This document shows, piece by piece, positions 42,320 through 51,967 of a stretch of DNA of 64,000 nucleotides. Within the stretch, counting starts at the first letter, position 1, and every line of letters begins with the position of its first letter. Source of the stretch: Lodderomyces elongisporus (lineage: Eukaryota; Ascomycota; Pichiomycetes; Serinales; Debaryomycetaceae); assembly GCF_030384665.1 (NCBI RefSeq), contig NC_083674.1:806001-870000 (forward strand), read 5' to 3'. A program made the position numbers and the translations under genes. The notes below the pieces were generated by a model that was not told the DNA's origin, searched no databases, and was given only the letters and a program-made list of their open reading frames with translations.

Positions 42320-44020
42320 ATGACACTTAATCTACTACCACTAATTGATACCCAGTCAATTACAACACCATATACTCCACAAACACAGACAAGACCGTTG
42401 TCATTACCGAGCTCACCGCTGGCAAAGAGACAGAAACCCAATACTAACATGATGTTGGACGGATACATGTTCAATAAGGAGCTCCGGTTTGTGAAGAAGA
42501 TTGGTGCTGGCACCTATGGACTCATATACTTGGTTGAAAACATCTACACAGGAAGACAATACGCAGCAAAGATGGTGCTCAAACAACCACCATTACCATC
42601 AGCTACAAACTCACCTAGTGCAACACCAACAACAACAACAGCAACAGCAACATCGTCATCATCGCAGCTTAACAAACAACAGATTCAAGCTCGTTTTTAC
42701 AACTACTTTCTTACACATTTAGTACCCAACCCAGCTTCAATAAACTTTGAGTATATCAAGAGCCAAGGACATGACTGTCCTTTCTTAACAGAGATTGCAT
42801 TACACTTGAAAGTACACGAACACCCTAATGTCGCTACTATCCATGAAGTGTTCAATTTGGAAAACTTTGCCATTGTCATTCTCCTAGACTACTTTGAACA
42901 AGGAGACTTGTTTGGCAACATTATCGATAAACAAATTTTCCAAAAGCATCAACCAAGCTTCCAAAAGCAGTTGTTGATGAAAAATGCCATGCTTCAATTA
43001 GTTGACGCCATTGAGTACTGTCATCAAAACTCTGTATATCATTGTGATTTAAAACCAGAAAACATTATGGTGCGATACAATCCAAACTACAAAAGACCCA
43101 TGGACTCCAATAGCATCATTGACTATAATGAACTCCACTTGGTGTTGATTGATTTTGGCTTGGCGATGGAATCGGACTTGATTTGTTGCAATGCTTGTCG
43201 AGGATCATCATTTTACATGGCTCCTGAGAGGACAACCAATTTTAATACAAACAAGTTGATCAAGAGCTTGGTTGACATGTCTCAATACCCCACGATGATG
43301 AAGACCAATGCCTTTAACGAATCCAATTGTAAATATTTGCCCACACTTGCAGGCGATATTTGGTCACTTGGCGTATTGTTTATCAATATCACATGCTCCA
43401 GAAACCCATGGCCCGTTGCATCTTTTACTGAGACAAATAACGATGTGTTTAAGAATTATATTTTGAACAATAACAAGGCAATATTGTCAACCATCTTGCC
43501 TATTTCACACCAGTTTAACACGTTGCTCAATAAGATTTTTGTGCTCAACCCAAACAGTAGAATCGACCTCATTAGCCTCTACAAGGAAATCATTCGTTGT
43601 AACTTTTTCAAAGACACCCATTCACACAGTTATGGCGTCAAGCAACAACAGCATCATCATCGTCAACAACAACATCGTCAACAACCACATGCACCAAACC
43701 CACAATTGTATACACCACCCGAATCAACAGCATACAACTCCTACGCCAGTGAATTTGAAGAGGAGGATGAAGAGGACGTGCAAGATGAGGATAACGAGGA
43801 AGATTACGAAGTGGATGAGGAGTATACAGACTATGAGGATGACGATTACATTGACGCAGATGAAGCTGACGAGTCCACTTTGAACACAGCACAATTGCCC
43901 ATCACACCAAAGGAACAAACCCCACAACTTAAAGAATATTTTTTACAAGATGCTAAAGCTTATGCAAAAAAGATTTGCCAAAGCACATTACCACAATTTG
44001 CCTTTGATGCTATTCATTAG
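42320..44020 (+). CDS. SHA3: Serine/threonine protein kinase, Sha3/Sks1/Vhs1 family
   Basis: Protein kinase of 566 aa. The glycine loop is IGAGTYGLIYLV with the ATP lysine K84 in YAAKMV. The catalytic loop is YHCDLKPENIM (D243), the DFG motif is at 278-280 and the activation segment ends in SSFYMAPER. The catalytic loop has His-Cys-Asp instead of His-Arg-Asp, so it is a non-RD kinase. A Thr/Ser-rich insert lies at about 91-115. The tail holds His/Gln repeats, an acidic region (about 465-525) and ends LPQFAFDAIH. Homologues Sks1/Vhs1 act in glucose and pseudohyphal signalling, and the C. albicans homologue SHA3 is the neighbour of GAL1, which supports the orthology by synteny. ATG at 42320. 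Confidence 0.88.
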   Translation: MTLNLLPLIDTQSITTPYTPQTQTRPLSLPSSPLAKRQKPNTNMMLDGYMFNKELRFVKKIGAGTYGLIYLVENIYTGRQYAAKMVLKQPPLPSATNSPSATPTTTTATATSSSSQLNKQQIQARFYNYFLTHLVPNPASINFEYIKSQGHDCPFLTEIALHLKVHEHPNVATIHEVFNLENFAIVILLDYFEQGDLFGNIIDKQIFQKHQPSFQKQLLMKNAMLQLVDAIEYCHQNSVYHCDLKPENIMVRYNPNYKRPMDSNSIIDYNELHLVLIDFGLAMESDLICCNACRGSSFYMAPERTTNFNTNKLIKSLVDMSQYPTMMKTNAFNESNCKYLPTLAGDIWSLGVLFINITCSRNPWPVASFTETNNDVFKNYILNNNKAILSTILPISHQFNTLLNKIFVLNPNSRIDLISLYKEIIRCNFFKDTHSHSYGVKQQQHHHRQQQHRQQPHAPNPQLYTPPESTAYNSYASEFEEEDEEDVQDEDNEEDYEVDEEYTDYEDDDYIDADEADESTLNTAQLPITPKEQTPQLKEYFLQDAKAYAKKICQSTLPQFAFDAIH

Positions 44021-44148
44021 AAAATGAAGAGCATGAACAATTTGAAAATTAAAAAAAAAAGATATAAGAGGAAAAAAAAAAGTATAGAAAACAAAGAAAG
44101 AGGTGACAAGGATTCTTGATAATGAGTATCCAAACTATACTGAATTGA

Positions 44149-44184
44149 ACCAAAAACAAAACCAAAAACAAAACCAAAAACAAA
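44149..44184. repeat. 12-bp ACCAAAAACAAA tandem repeat
   Basis: Three perfect copies followed by a diverged fourth, shortly after the SHA3 stop codon. Confidence 0.85.
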
Positions 44185-46486
44185 AGCAGAAACAAACTAA
44201 ACCAAATTAAATTTTTAATTTTAATTTTAATCTTAATGACTGTTACGATAAATTTTGCATGATAATCATGATGATGGTGATGATGGTAAACGTATATAGA
44301 ACTAGTTAATACTATATCACTCATTGATTTGAAAAGACTTGAACTGAGTTGTAGATGTACCGATTACGGAGATGGAGTAAATCGGAACAAGTTTGGAAAA
44401 TAAATGGAAATAGTTAAAAAAAAAAAAGAAAAGGAAGCAAAGGAATTAAGGAATTTGAGCCAATTTGTGTTTGTGTAACATTATATGTAGCCCTTTCTCT
44501 ATTTTATTTTTTTTATTTTTTTTATTTTTTTTATTTTTTGTTATTCAATTCTAGATTCAGTGTTCCGATTTTTTACGATGGTAGTAGTTGTGGTGAACTC
44601 CTTTGGTGCTATGGAAACTAGGTACCCCCGTTACTGCCGAGGATCTGCGCTGTTGAATTTGAAAAAGGGACAACAATTTTATTAACGCTATTCAAAGTCT
44701 TGCAAAAAAAGAATGAAGTATTTGTTAAAAATAAAATAAAATAAAAAAATAAAAAAAACAAGAGGTTTGCGTATTATATCTTGGAAAACTATCAACCAAA
44801 CGGGGACATAGCCAAGTTTTGTAAAACAGGAAAAAAACAAAAAACAAAATAAAACGAAAGAACATGGTATTTTTGCTACATAATCATGGAAAATGACCTT
44901 ACTCATTTCTAATGTCATACTGATTAACTCATTTTCCTGGTAGAATGACCGTGGTTGTATGTAAAAGTATATTTGGAACAGGAGTTTTTTTTCCTTATTT
45001 ATATATCTTTTCCATCCCTTTTTATTTTTTTGTGTGCTCATCAAATTTTGGTGATTGAGGTGCATAATCTCCGAGGTTGATGTTATATAGCACAGCCTTT
45101 GATGGTAATGGATAATCTCTTCTTCAATTGCGAATGGCAATGGAAAATGAAATTTGTTTTCTTTTTTTTTATTTATCTATTTATTTTTTGGCAAAAAAGA
45201 ACATACTACAAAAGCAAAAACAACAAAACAACAAAAAAGCAGGGAAACAAAAATATTCCCATTCGTTTTGATGGTTTATCATTTGTGTGAATCTTCCTAT
45301 TAGTTTTCGGCTCTTTTTTTTTTCTATTATTTCGGATTTGAAAACTTCTTAATTCCTGTTCATGCGTACTCTTTGATAATGTATACAAACCTGCAAAAAA
45401 AAAACAGTATTTCAGCCATTTTCAGCCATTTCAGACATTGCGACTTTGTAGCATGGCAAGGCGTGTGTCCCACTTTAAGCCAAATAGTGTATTGTTTACT
45501 CACGTGCTCTTTAAATTTAATAAAGAAGTTGTGGTGTCAGTTGTGTTTATATTTTATATAAATGTTATTGCGTTATAAAGTCTTCAGAAGTACCAGCGTT
45601 ACACAATAAAAAAATACAACTGTTTTGTAAACGGAAAAAGAAAAAAAAAGAAAAAAAAAAGAACATAAACGGTTGCGCAAATGAATGACATATTGACAGA
45701 CCGTTGATGAACGATATCAAAACTTATCAAACGTTTGAAATGGAAAACTAAATTGTTTACATCAAAGGATGAGCACATCGGAGTATATTTTTCCGAGGTT
45801 AATTGGAAAATAGTAACTCCAAAATTGAAAAAGAGATACTCTCACGAGTAAGTGGCAAGAAGGGAAAAGTAAAAAGAGGAAGACGAGGAAGAAGAAGAAG
45901 AAGAAGAAGACGACCGAGGATGCTTGATACCATTTTCTTTTTTTTCTTTTTTTTTCTTTTTTTTTTTCTTTTTCCATTTATTCTCCTTTTTTTGGCATCA
46001 ATGTTGCAATTTTTGGTTTTTTTAATGTTTTATATTATTTTACATCGTAGAATGCAGCATTCGTTTGTTTGTTCCATAATTATTGGTCATATTATTGAGA
46101 TACACAAGAGTCGTCACAGTCTGATGATACCTTTCGTACTTCAGAATATATTTATTTCGAAATTAAAGGTATATCCATATCCTCGAACAGAACACTGTTA
46201 TTACTTCCTCGGAACTCGGTAAATGGACAAGAAAATACTCCATTTAGTAACATCGTGTTAAACGTTTTGCAATTATCAAAGCAATTGTGTATTTGCTCTG
46301 TTATTTTCAATGTTTACTATTCCTTCTCCTAACCCACTATTAATGTCATCGCTAGTTTATTTCTGCAATAGAGCAATAAGGTTCTTCCCCATACTGTAAC
46401 AAAGTTGGGAAGATTTCAAACTACCATTCAGTATTTGTTTCTAAAGGAAAAGTAGTTCACTGAACTCTCCATTACACCTCTACCTG

Positions 46487-46511
46487 CCCTGCCCCCCCCC
46501 CTCCCCTCCCC
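46487..46511 (-). other. potential G-quadruplex tract
   Basis: On the - strand four G-runs (4, 4, 10 and 3 G) are separated by 1-2 bases, fitting the G3+N1-7 pattern. It lies about 360 bp beyond the ANY1 stop. Confidence 0.65.
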
Positions 46512-46866
46512 TCCTTCACTTTCCTCTCACTTTGTATTTTGAGATGTATATAGTTTCAGACTAGTAAAAATGGAAAACTTATGAAAAAAGCACCCTCACG
46601 TGACATAGATCATGCTCTTTATTTCAATCTTTCTTTTTTTTCTTTTTTTTTGCTCTAAAATCAAGCAACATGTTATGTACTTTACAAACATCTTAAAATG
46701 TGCAAAAAATATCTAACCTCAACGGCCTCTTTATCTGGCTGGCTAAGTTAAGTTCTTTGTGATTTCAATAAACTACATTGTATTTTGTATCATCACCTAC
46801 TGAACCACGTATATTACAAGTAGTATATTTTTCATTCTAAAGTCTATAAGCATATCCTGATGCAAC

Positions 46867-48369
46867 CTATTGCGAACCGATAATTGACCGGGATCTAGAA
46901 CGACTACGAACTCTTTTGAAATCCTTATCAAATACATTCATCTCTATGTTCTCACCCTCACTTTCGCCATTGAATCCTTCTCCTACTCTAAATCCACCTG
47001 CACCTTCACTTCCAAATCCACCGCCACCTCCACGTCCGCTTCCACCTTGGCCTCCTGCTCCATTTCTTTGTGAATTCATCAATTCATCGACAATGTCATC
47101 AATGGAGTCAACATTTGTGCCAAAACGTGCATCTGAATTTGGTCCCATTTCTGAATTTCTACTTGCATTGCCATTCGTATTGGCAAACGCATTCACACCA
47201 GCTCCCCCAACAACAGGTCCAAGTGGAACATAATTGTCTCTTCTCCAAAATTGGTCATAATAATATTTCAACGTAACATACTGCACAGCGATAAATATAT
47301 CCAAGCTCATCTGAAACAACCCTGCGAGAATAAAAATCACACTAACATCATCAGTGCCATAAAGCAAATACGACAATTTCGTGCAATCGCCACCGAGCCA
47401 TGATAACAAAAGCAACACTTTAAACCCATCAACAGATCTCAACCTATTCAACATAAGAATTTGTGGAAGTGGCAACAACGATTCGATAAATAAGCCAGAT
47501 ATCCCAATAATGTTGGCATATGTCGTTGAATCATGGAAAATTGCAGTTAAACTTCCAATAAATGCAGTAAAAGATAAAAGAAAGTACCAATACGTCGATT
47601 GCTTTGACCATTGCCAAAACAAACCTGGCCGACGATAGTACACATCAAACAAACGTAGTGTTTGTTTGAAACCAACAACTAAATACGCCTTGTAGAGCGC
47701 AAGCTGACTCAATACTGTGTCTAATGTATATTTGGAGAATCCCTCCTTGGAATAATCAACATGATTAGTTATAAGTGTCGATGACGACATTCGGCGTGGC
47801 AAATCTCGATTGAGCTCTGTTTTAAACGAAGGCAATGGCGATAATAATTCAGGATCATACGTTTCCCCAATAACTCCTCTTCCACGCCCATCTCCTGCTA
47901 CAACTACATCACCATTAGATCCTTCACGATAACGTAGACTAATATACAACAACACACTCTGAATCCCAATCATTACCAAACTCTGTCTTAGCAAAGTAAT
48001 TTCAAAGGGCGAGCAGACGTAATAAAAACAACGCAATATCGACGCTAAAAACATCGTGCCACAGATATCGATACTAAAACCACGCGATGTACGTTTCCGG
48101 TATATCGAATAGCACGTGGTTCCATAACTGAACAATGGAGTGAATGTCATAAACGTATTGATTGTGGATTGAAGTGATGGTAAGAAGGATAAGTAATAAA
48201 ATAGTTCTGTAGGTAAAAGATGCGAATATGACGAGGACCCCTGTGGTTGCTGCTGCTGTTGTTGTTGTTGTTGTTGTTGTTGTGGGGAAGCACGCATTTG
48301 TTGCTGGAGTTGACGCCTGAGGAGTGAGGAAAAGCTTTGTTGGTTATTTGCCATTATTGTTTGAAACAT
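46867..48369 (-). CDS. ANY1: PQ-loop membrane protein Any1 (Cfs1)
   Basis: Multi-pass membrane protein of 500 aa (S. cerevisiae Any1/YMR010W 405 aa) that antagonises the phospholipid flippases Neo1 and Dop1-Mon2 at Golgi/endosomes. The diagnostic block LTPLFSYGSTCY is present as FTPLFSYGTTCYSIYRKRTS, followed by RGFSIDICGTMFLASILRCF and further hydrophobic segments, with a second PQ-loop around FIESLLPLPQILML. An N-terminal Gln run (about 28-44) and a Gly-rich then RSRSRS-type C-terminus are low complexity. A second in-frame ATG five codons downstream (48354) is an equally possible start. Confidence 0.85.
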   Translation of the reverse strand: MFQTIMANNQQSFSSLLRRQLQQQMRASPQQQQQQQQQQQQPQGSSSYSHLLPTELFYYLSFLPSLQSTINTFMTFTPLFSYGTTCYSIYRKRTSRGFSIDICGTMFLASILRCFYYVCSPFEITLLRQSLVMIGIQSVLLYISLRYREGSNGDVVVAGDGRGRGVIGETYDPELLSPLPSFKTELNRDLPRRMSSSTLITNHVDYSKEGFSKYTLDTVLSQLALYKAYLVVGFKQTLRLFDVYYRRPGLFWQWSKQSTYWYFLLSFTAFIGSLTAIFHDSTTYANIIGISGLFIESLLPLPQILMLNRLRSVDGFKVLLLLSWLGGDCTKLSYLLYGTDDVSVIFILAGLFQMSLDIFIAVQYVTLKYYYDQFWRRDNYVPLGPVVGGAGVNAFANTNGNASRNSEMGPNSDARFGTNVDSIDDIVDELMNSQRNGAGGQGGSGRGGGGGFGSEGAGGFRVGEGFNGESEGENIEMNVFDKDFKRVRSRSRSRSIIGSQ

Positions 48370-49364
48370 TCAAAGTTTTTGAATCTTTTATCTTTTATAA
48401 TTTACAAGGTAAGAAAGAACAGAATGTGTCTGAACAATGCAAAATCAATGCTAATGCTGTCGTGTTTTTTTTTTCTTTTTTATTTCAATTTATGTGATCG
48501 TGTGCACGTATGCAACTTTGTGAATATAGGTGAATACCGGCTATGAATTATGGTAAAGGCTTTGACTCTTGTGCTGAATTCAAAGTTTTGCGTGAAGCAG
48601 ATGGGGAAAATGTGTAATTTTTTGAATTCGCAAAACCCATGCAATAAATCAAGTCAATTAAGACAACCGTGATGCAAAATCTTAATTTTTTGGAATGTTA
48701 GTTTTTCAATAATTAGCTGAAAAGAACCTTCATCAATTCCAAATGTTATATATACTAGCTGATTGGTGATTTGATATTTTTTGATCCAATTCAGTTCCAC
48801 AATTTGACCGTGTTGATTTTTATTTTTTTATTATTATTTTTTTTTTGTTTTCTTGTTTATGAAAAATAAAATATCGGTTAGATGTGCCAACTGTCGCAAA
48901 ATTTTGATATTTTTGGCTCACGTGAGCTTATTTCCTGCAATACTCCTTGTTTATAACAATTGTACTAAAACGAAAGTAACAAACAAATAAATGAATAAAC
49001 GAATATACAAGAACAAACACGAACTAACTATGAAGTAGAATAGAATCAAAGCACTTACACGTTTTAGATAAATGATTTGGAAAAAAAAAGATCATTCTGG
49101 TGGTTAAATACACCTGTTTTCTATATTTATGCCAGGTATTACTAGCACTTCTATAAATAAAGCAAACTAAAATTAGCAAATGCATGCATCTTATTTTTTT
49201 TTTTTTCGTCTCCGATCCCATAGGCAGCCCTTTTCTCTAAAACAATGAAACTAGCCCAAGTTTTTTTTCTCTACCTACTTCATTATGCCGCATGTTTATT
49301 TGTCAGCTACAGCTGTTACTGTTTCTATCATTGAAATGATTTTGACTCCCCCCCATGTGATTAC
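48370..49364. other. intergenic ANY1-DLT1
   Basis: About 1 kb: the ANY1 promoter and DLT1 3' side. T-rich patches at 48465-48482 and 48818-48852. No gene seen. Confidence 0.5.
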
Positions 49365-51419
49365 TTAAATTTCAAACTCATGCTTTCTTTCATGCCTCTC
49401 AGTATCCTCATTGGGCTCTTCATCATTAATCACAATCCTTACTGGTACTCCTTCAAATGCATTAGGTCTTTTTTTTACCTTGTAATCCTTCCTCAATCCT
49501 CTATGATCTACCACGCCAAACTCATTTTCGTCAAACTCATCATTCTCTGAGTCTGTAATGTATCCCGATTTGTTTCTCGTCAATGAGTTTGCATCATTTT
49601 CTCCATCATCATATCTCAAGTTCAGCAATGTGTGTTTGCTTTGCAAGGCAAGTTTGTTACGAATCACTGATCTTGAACTACTAACACTCGCACGTCTCGA
49701 CAACCGAAGTGAAGAGCGGCGCTCGTCATTATCGTCATTATCATCATTGTTGTAGCGATCATTATACAAAGATTGCTCTTGCTCGTAATCAACATTTGTG
49801 TAGAACTGGTCTTCGGGGCGTCTATGATCGAAAGGGCTCATTTGACGAACTAGAGGCGAAACTGCAAGATGGCTTGGGTGAATACCTCGATGAACATGCT
49901 CATTATGCTCGCGGCCCATTGATGAAGTATCGGAATCAAAATAATCATAGTCATACTTGCTTCCGCGAGGATAATTATGAGGAACTTCCTCATCTTCTTC
50001 GTCGCCAGTATCGTAAAATATCGCACTACTATAATATTTCCTATCACTGCTCGAGATATACCCATTTTCATCAATATCATAGTTAGTAGACGAATGCGAC
50101 GGCCTTGTTGCACGCAGCATACGCTTGGGCATTTTCGACCGATAATCATTTTGGCATATCCGAGCAAACTTGTCAAAATCCAACATGAAATAAAACATGT
50201 CTTTCTCTGTTATTAAGTCGGGACTAAATCGACATTTCTCATATATAGCAATCAACTTGTCAACATCAAGCTGGTTGCAAAGATTTGATGATTCTTCCTC
50301 ATTTGTTTTGGCGTTTTCCGAAACCTGCTCCGACAAATACAAAATTATGTCTCTTATGGAAAAATGAATTGGTAAATCGGCATCAGTGAGAAGCTTTCCA
50401 TCATAGAACTTATCAGCAAAACTTTGCAAAACATCCTCATACTGCATATTTGGGGGAAGCAACTTTCCCAGCATATCGCCACTTCCACCAGAATCTCTCT
50501 TCTGTATGTACTCTGGAGGAGACAATCCTGGGTGGTTAATCAAGCCACATTGGTGCAACGGACCCGCCAATTGTGCCACGTCGTGACTTTCTTTCAATTT
50601 GGAATCGATATACTTGAAAACATCTCTAGGGAAATCATTTTCGAATGGAATGTATAGCGACTTCAAGGGAACTTCGTTCATTGCCACTTTGAATTTGTAA
50701 ACTCGTACCAAGTATATGAGGAAGAAAATGACCACAAAGGCAACACACACAATAATCACAATAAAGGTCTTGACTGCAATCGAGCTATTTGTCGTAAATG
50801 TTTGAGCAATAACATCAACCGGTGTTACTGCAATAAACGCCAACATTAGTACAATCACAATGAATAGCGAAATGGAGTATAGCCAGCTTGCTATACGATT
50901 CAGAAACCTCATAAATCCAGTGGTCTTCTTCGACGGGTAGCCAACAACTGACGTATATGTAGTAACCGCCCTGTCCAATGGAGACAAATATGATGCTCTA
51001 CCGGTAGCAGTAGTAGTAGAGTGTGATACATTACTACCCGTCGGTGCAAGGCTAACGCTTTTTAAGTTTTCTCCTCTATATGCCAGTAATTCATGATGAC
51101 CCGGATCACCCAGTAAAGCAGCACCATTGGTATGATAAGAAGAATCGAGTGGGTCGATCGATCGTATCAGCGGAGGCGAATGTGAATTCGAGTATGATCT
51201 GAATGTAGTGCGTCTGCGTGGTAGACTTAACGTCAAATTAGGCGATGTAGGGCGAGAATCAAGACGATAATTATTTAGGCTTTGGAATGAAAGGTTTCTT
51301 CGAAGTAGCTGATCGTCTTGTAACTGTTCATCTCTATGTCGTAGATGCCCATCGTGTTGTGTGGCACGATGTGAAGGCACTTGTTGAATATGGTCAACAC
51401 TCCCTCGTCGTTCTTCCAT
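49365..51419 (-). CDS. DLT1: Dlt1 family membrane protein
   Basis: Protein of 684 aa with the Dlt1 core in its middle: a double transmembrane hairpin (about 183-206 and 219-242). The segment SWLYSISLFIVIVLMLAFIA followed by TPVDVIAQ matches S. cerevisiae Dlt1 (YMR126C, 342 aa). It continues with the conserved cytoplasmic region (LYIPFENDFPRDV, GLINHPGLSPPEYIQ, YEKCRFSPDLITEKDM). The molecular role of the family is unknown. The N-terminal 160 residues are Ser/Arg-rich and the C-terminal 250 are acidic, Asp/Tyr/Ser-rich and probably disordered; both are absent from the short S. cerevisiae protein. ATG at 51419. Confidence 0.83.
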   Translation of the reverse strand: MEERRGSVDHIQQVPSHRATQHDGHLRHRDEQLQDDQLLRRNLSFQSLNNYRLDSRPTSPNLTLSLPRRRTTFRSYSNSHSPPLIRSIDPLDSSYHTNGAALLGDPGHHELLAYRGENLKSVSLAPTGSNVSHSTTTATGRASYLSPLDRAVTTYTSVVGYPSKKTTGFMRFLNRIASWLYSISLFIVIVLMLAFIAVTPVDVIAQTFTTNSSIAVKTFIVIIVCVAFVVIFFLIYLVRVYKFKVAMNEVPLKSLYIPFENDFPRDVFKYIDSKLKESHDVAQLAGPLHQCGLINHPGLSPPEYIQKRDSGGSGDMLGKLLPPNMQYEDVLQSFADKFYDGKLLTDADLPIHFSIRDIILYLSEQVSENAKTNEEESSNLCNQLDVDKLIAIYEKCRFSPDLITEKDMFYFMLDFDKFARICQNDYRSKMPKRMLRATRPSHSSTNYDIDENGYISSSDRKYYSSAIFYDTGDEEDEEVPHNYPRGSKYDYDYFDSDTSSMGREHNEHVHRGIHPSHLAVSPLVRQMSPFDHRRPEDQFYTNVDYEQEQSLYNDRYNNDDNDDNDERRSSLRLSRRASVSSSRSVIRNKLALQSKHTLLNLRYDDGENDANSLTRNKSGYITDSENDEFDENEFGVVDHRGLRKDYKVKKRPNAFEGVPVRIVINDEEPNEDTERHERKHEFEI

Positions 51420-51967
51420 CTCAGATAAGTATACAACTTTTTGTTCTTGTTATCTTTTCTTTTTCTTTTTCTTTTTTTTTGTCGTTTTTTGTTTTTGATG
51501 GTTTTATTTTTTTCACCAACTTTTTGTTTCTTAGTTCTATATGTACGTTGTCACACCATGAAAATAAAGTAGTAGTGGTTTTCAAATAATCTTTTTCCAG
51601 ATGATGAGTCGGTAAGTAATGGCGTAGTATGCCAATCTTTAACTGAATGGCAATGTTAATGATGTAATCTTTTTCAAAGAGTAGGTGCACTAAACGTTTA
51701 CCAAATCTGGCAACCTGCAATAAAAAAAAAAAAAAGAAATTGCAAGGACAATTACATTTCGCTACCACTTGGAGATATAGCCGCCTTAAAGTGTACTTCA
51801 AGCTATGATTATTATCAAGCCGCAGATTACCACATTAAGAATATTAAACAGGTTCCCAAAGCAGACTCACAAAGCAGATTCACAATGTAGACTCACAATG
51901 TAGACTCACGAAATTGGCACTTATATTCATGTAATTATCGATTTATATACATATAATCAAAATTGGC
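51420..51967. other. intergenic DLT1-ERF2
   Basis: About 550 bp, DLT1 promoter and ERF2 3' side. Contains three near-identical copies of AGACTCACAATGT-like sequence at 51862-51911. No gene seen. Confidence 0.5.

Larger units (their letters stand above)
44021..46866. other. 2.8 kb gene-free gap between convergent SHA3 and ANY1
   Basis: Two genes end toward each other yet 2.85 kb separate their stop codons, which is large for a yeast 3'-3' interval. No credible ORF or RNA gene was found. Contents include a 12-bp repeat (44149-44184), T/A-rich blocks (44500-44540, 44726-44760), CACGTG at 45501 and 46597, a GAA-repeat (45884-45911) and a C-rich tract (46487-46511). Confidence 0.55.

Noticed and set aside
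44268..44347. Possible box C/D snoRNA (ATGATGA ... CTGA, about 80 nt)
   Set aside because: No terminal stem can be formed by the flanks, and the box C match sits in a GATGAT repeat.
45803..46222. 139-codon frame with Arg and Phe runs in the SHA3-ANY1 gap
   Set aside because: Encoded by a GAA/AGA repeat and poly-T tracts; composition not that of a protein.
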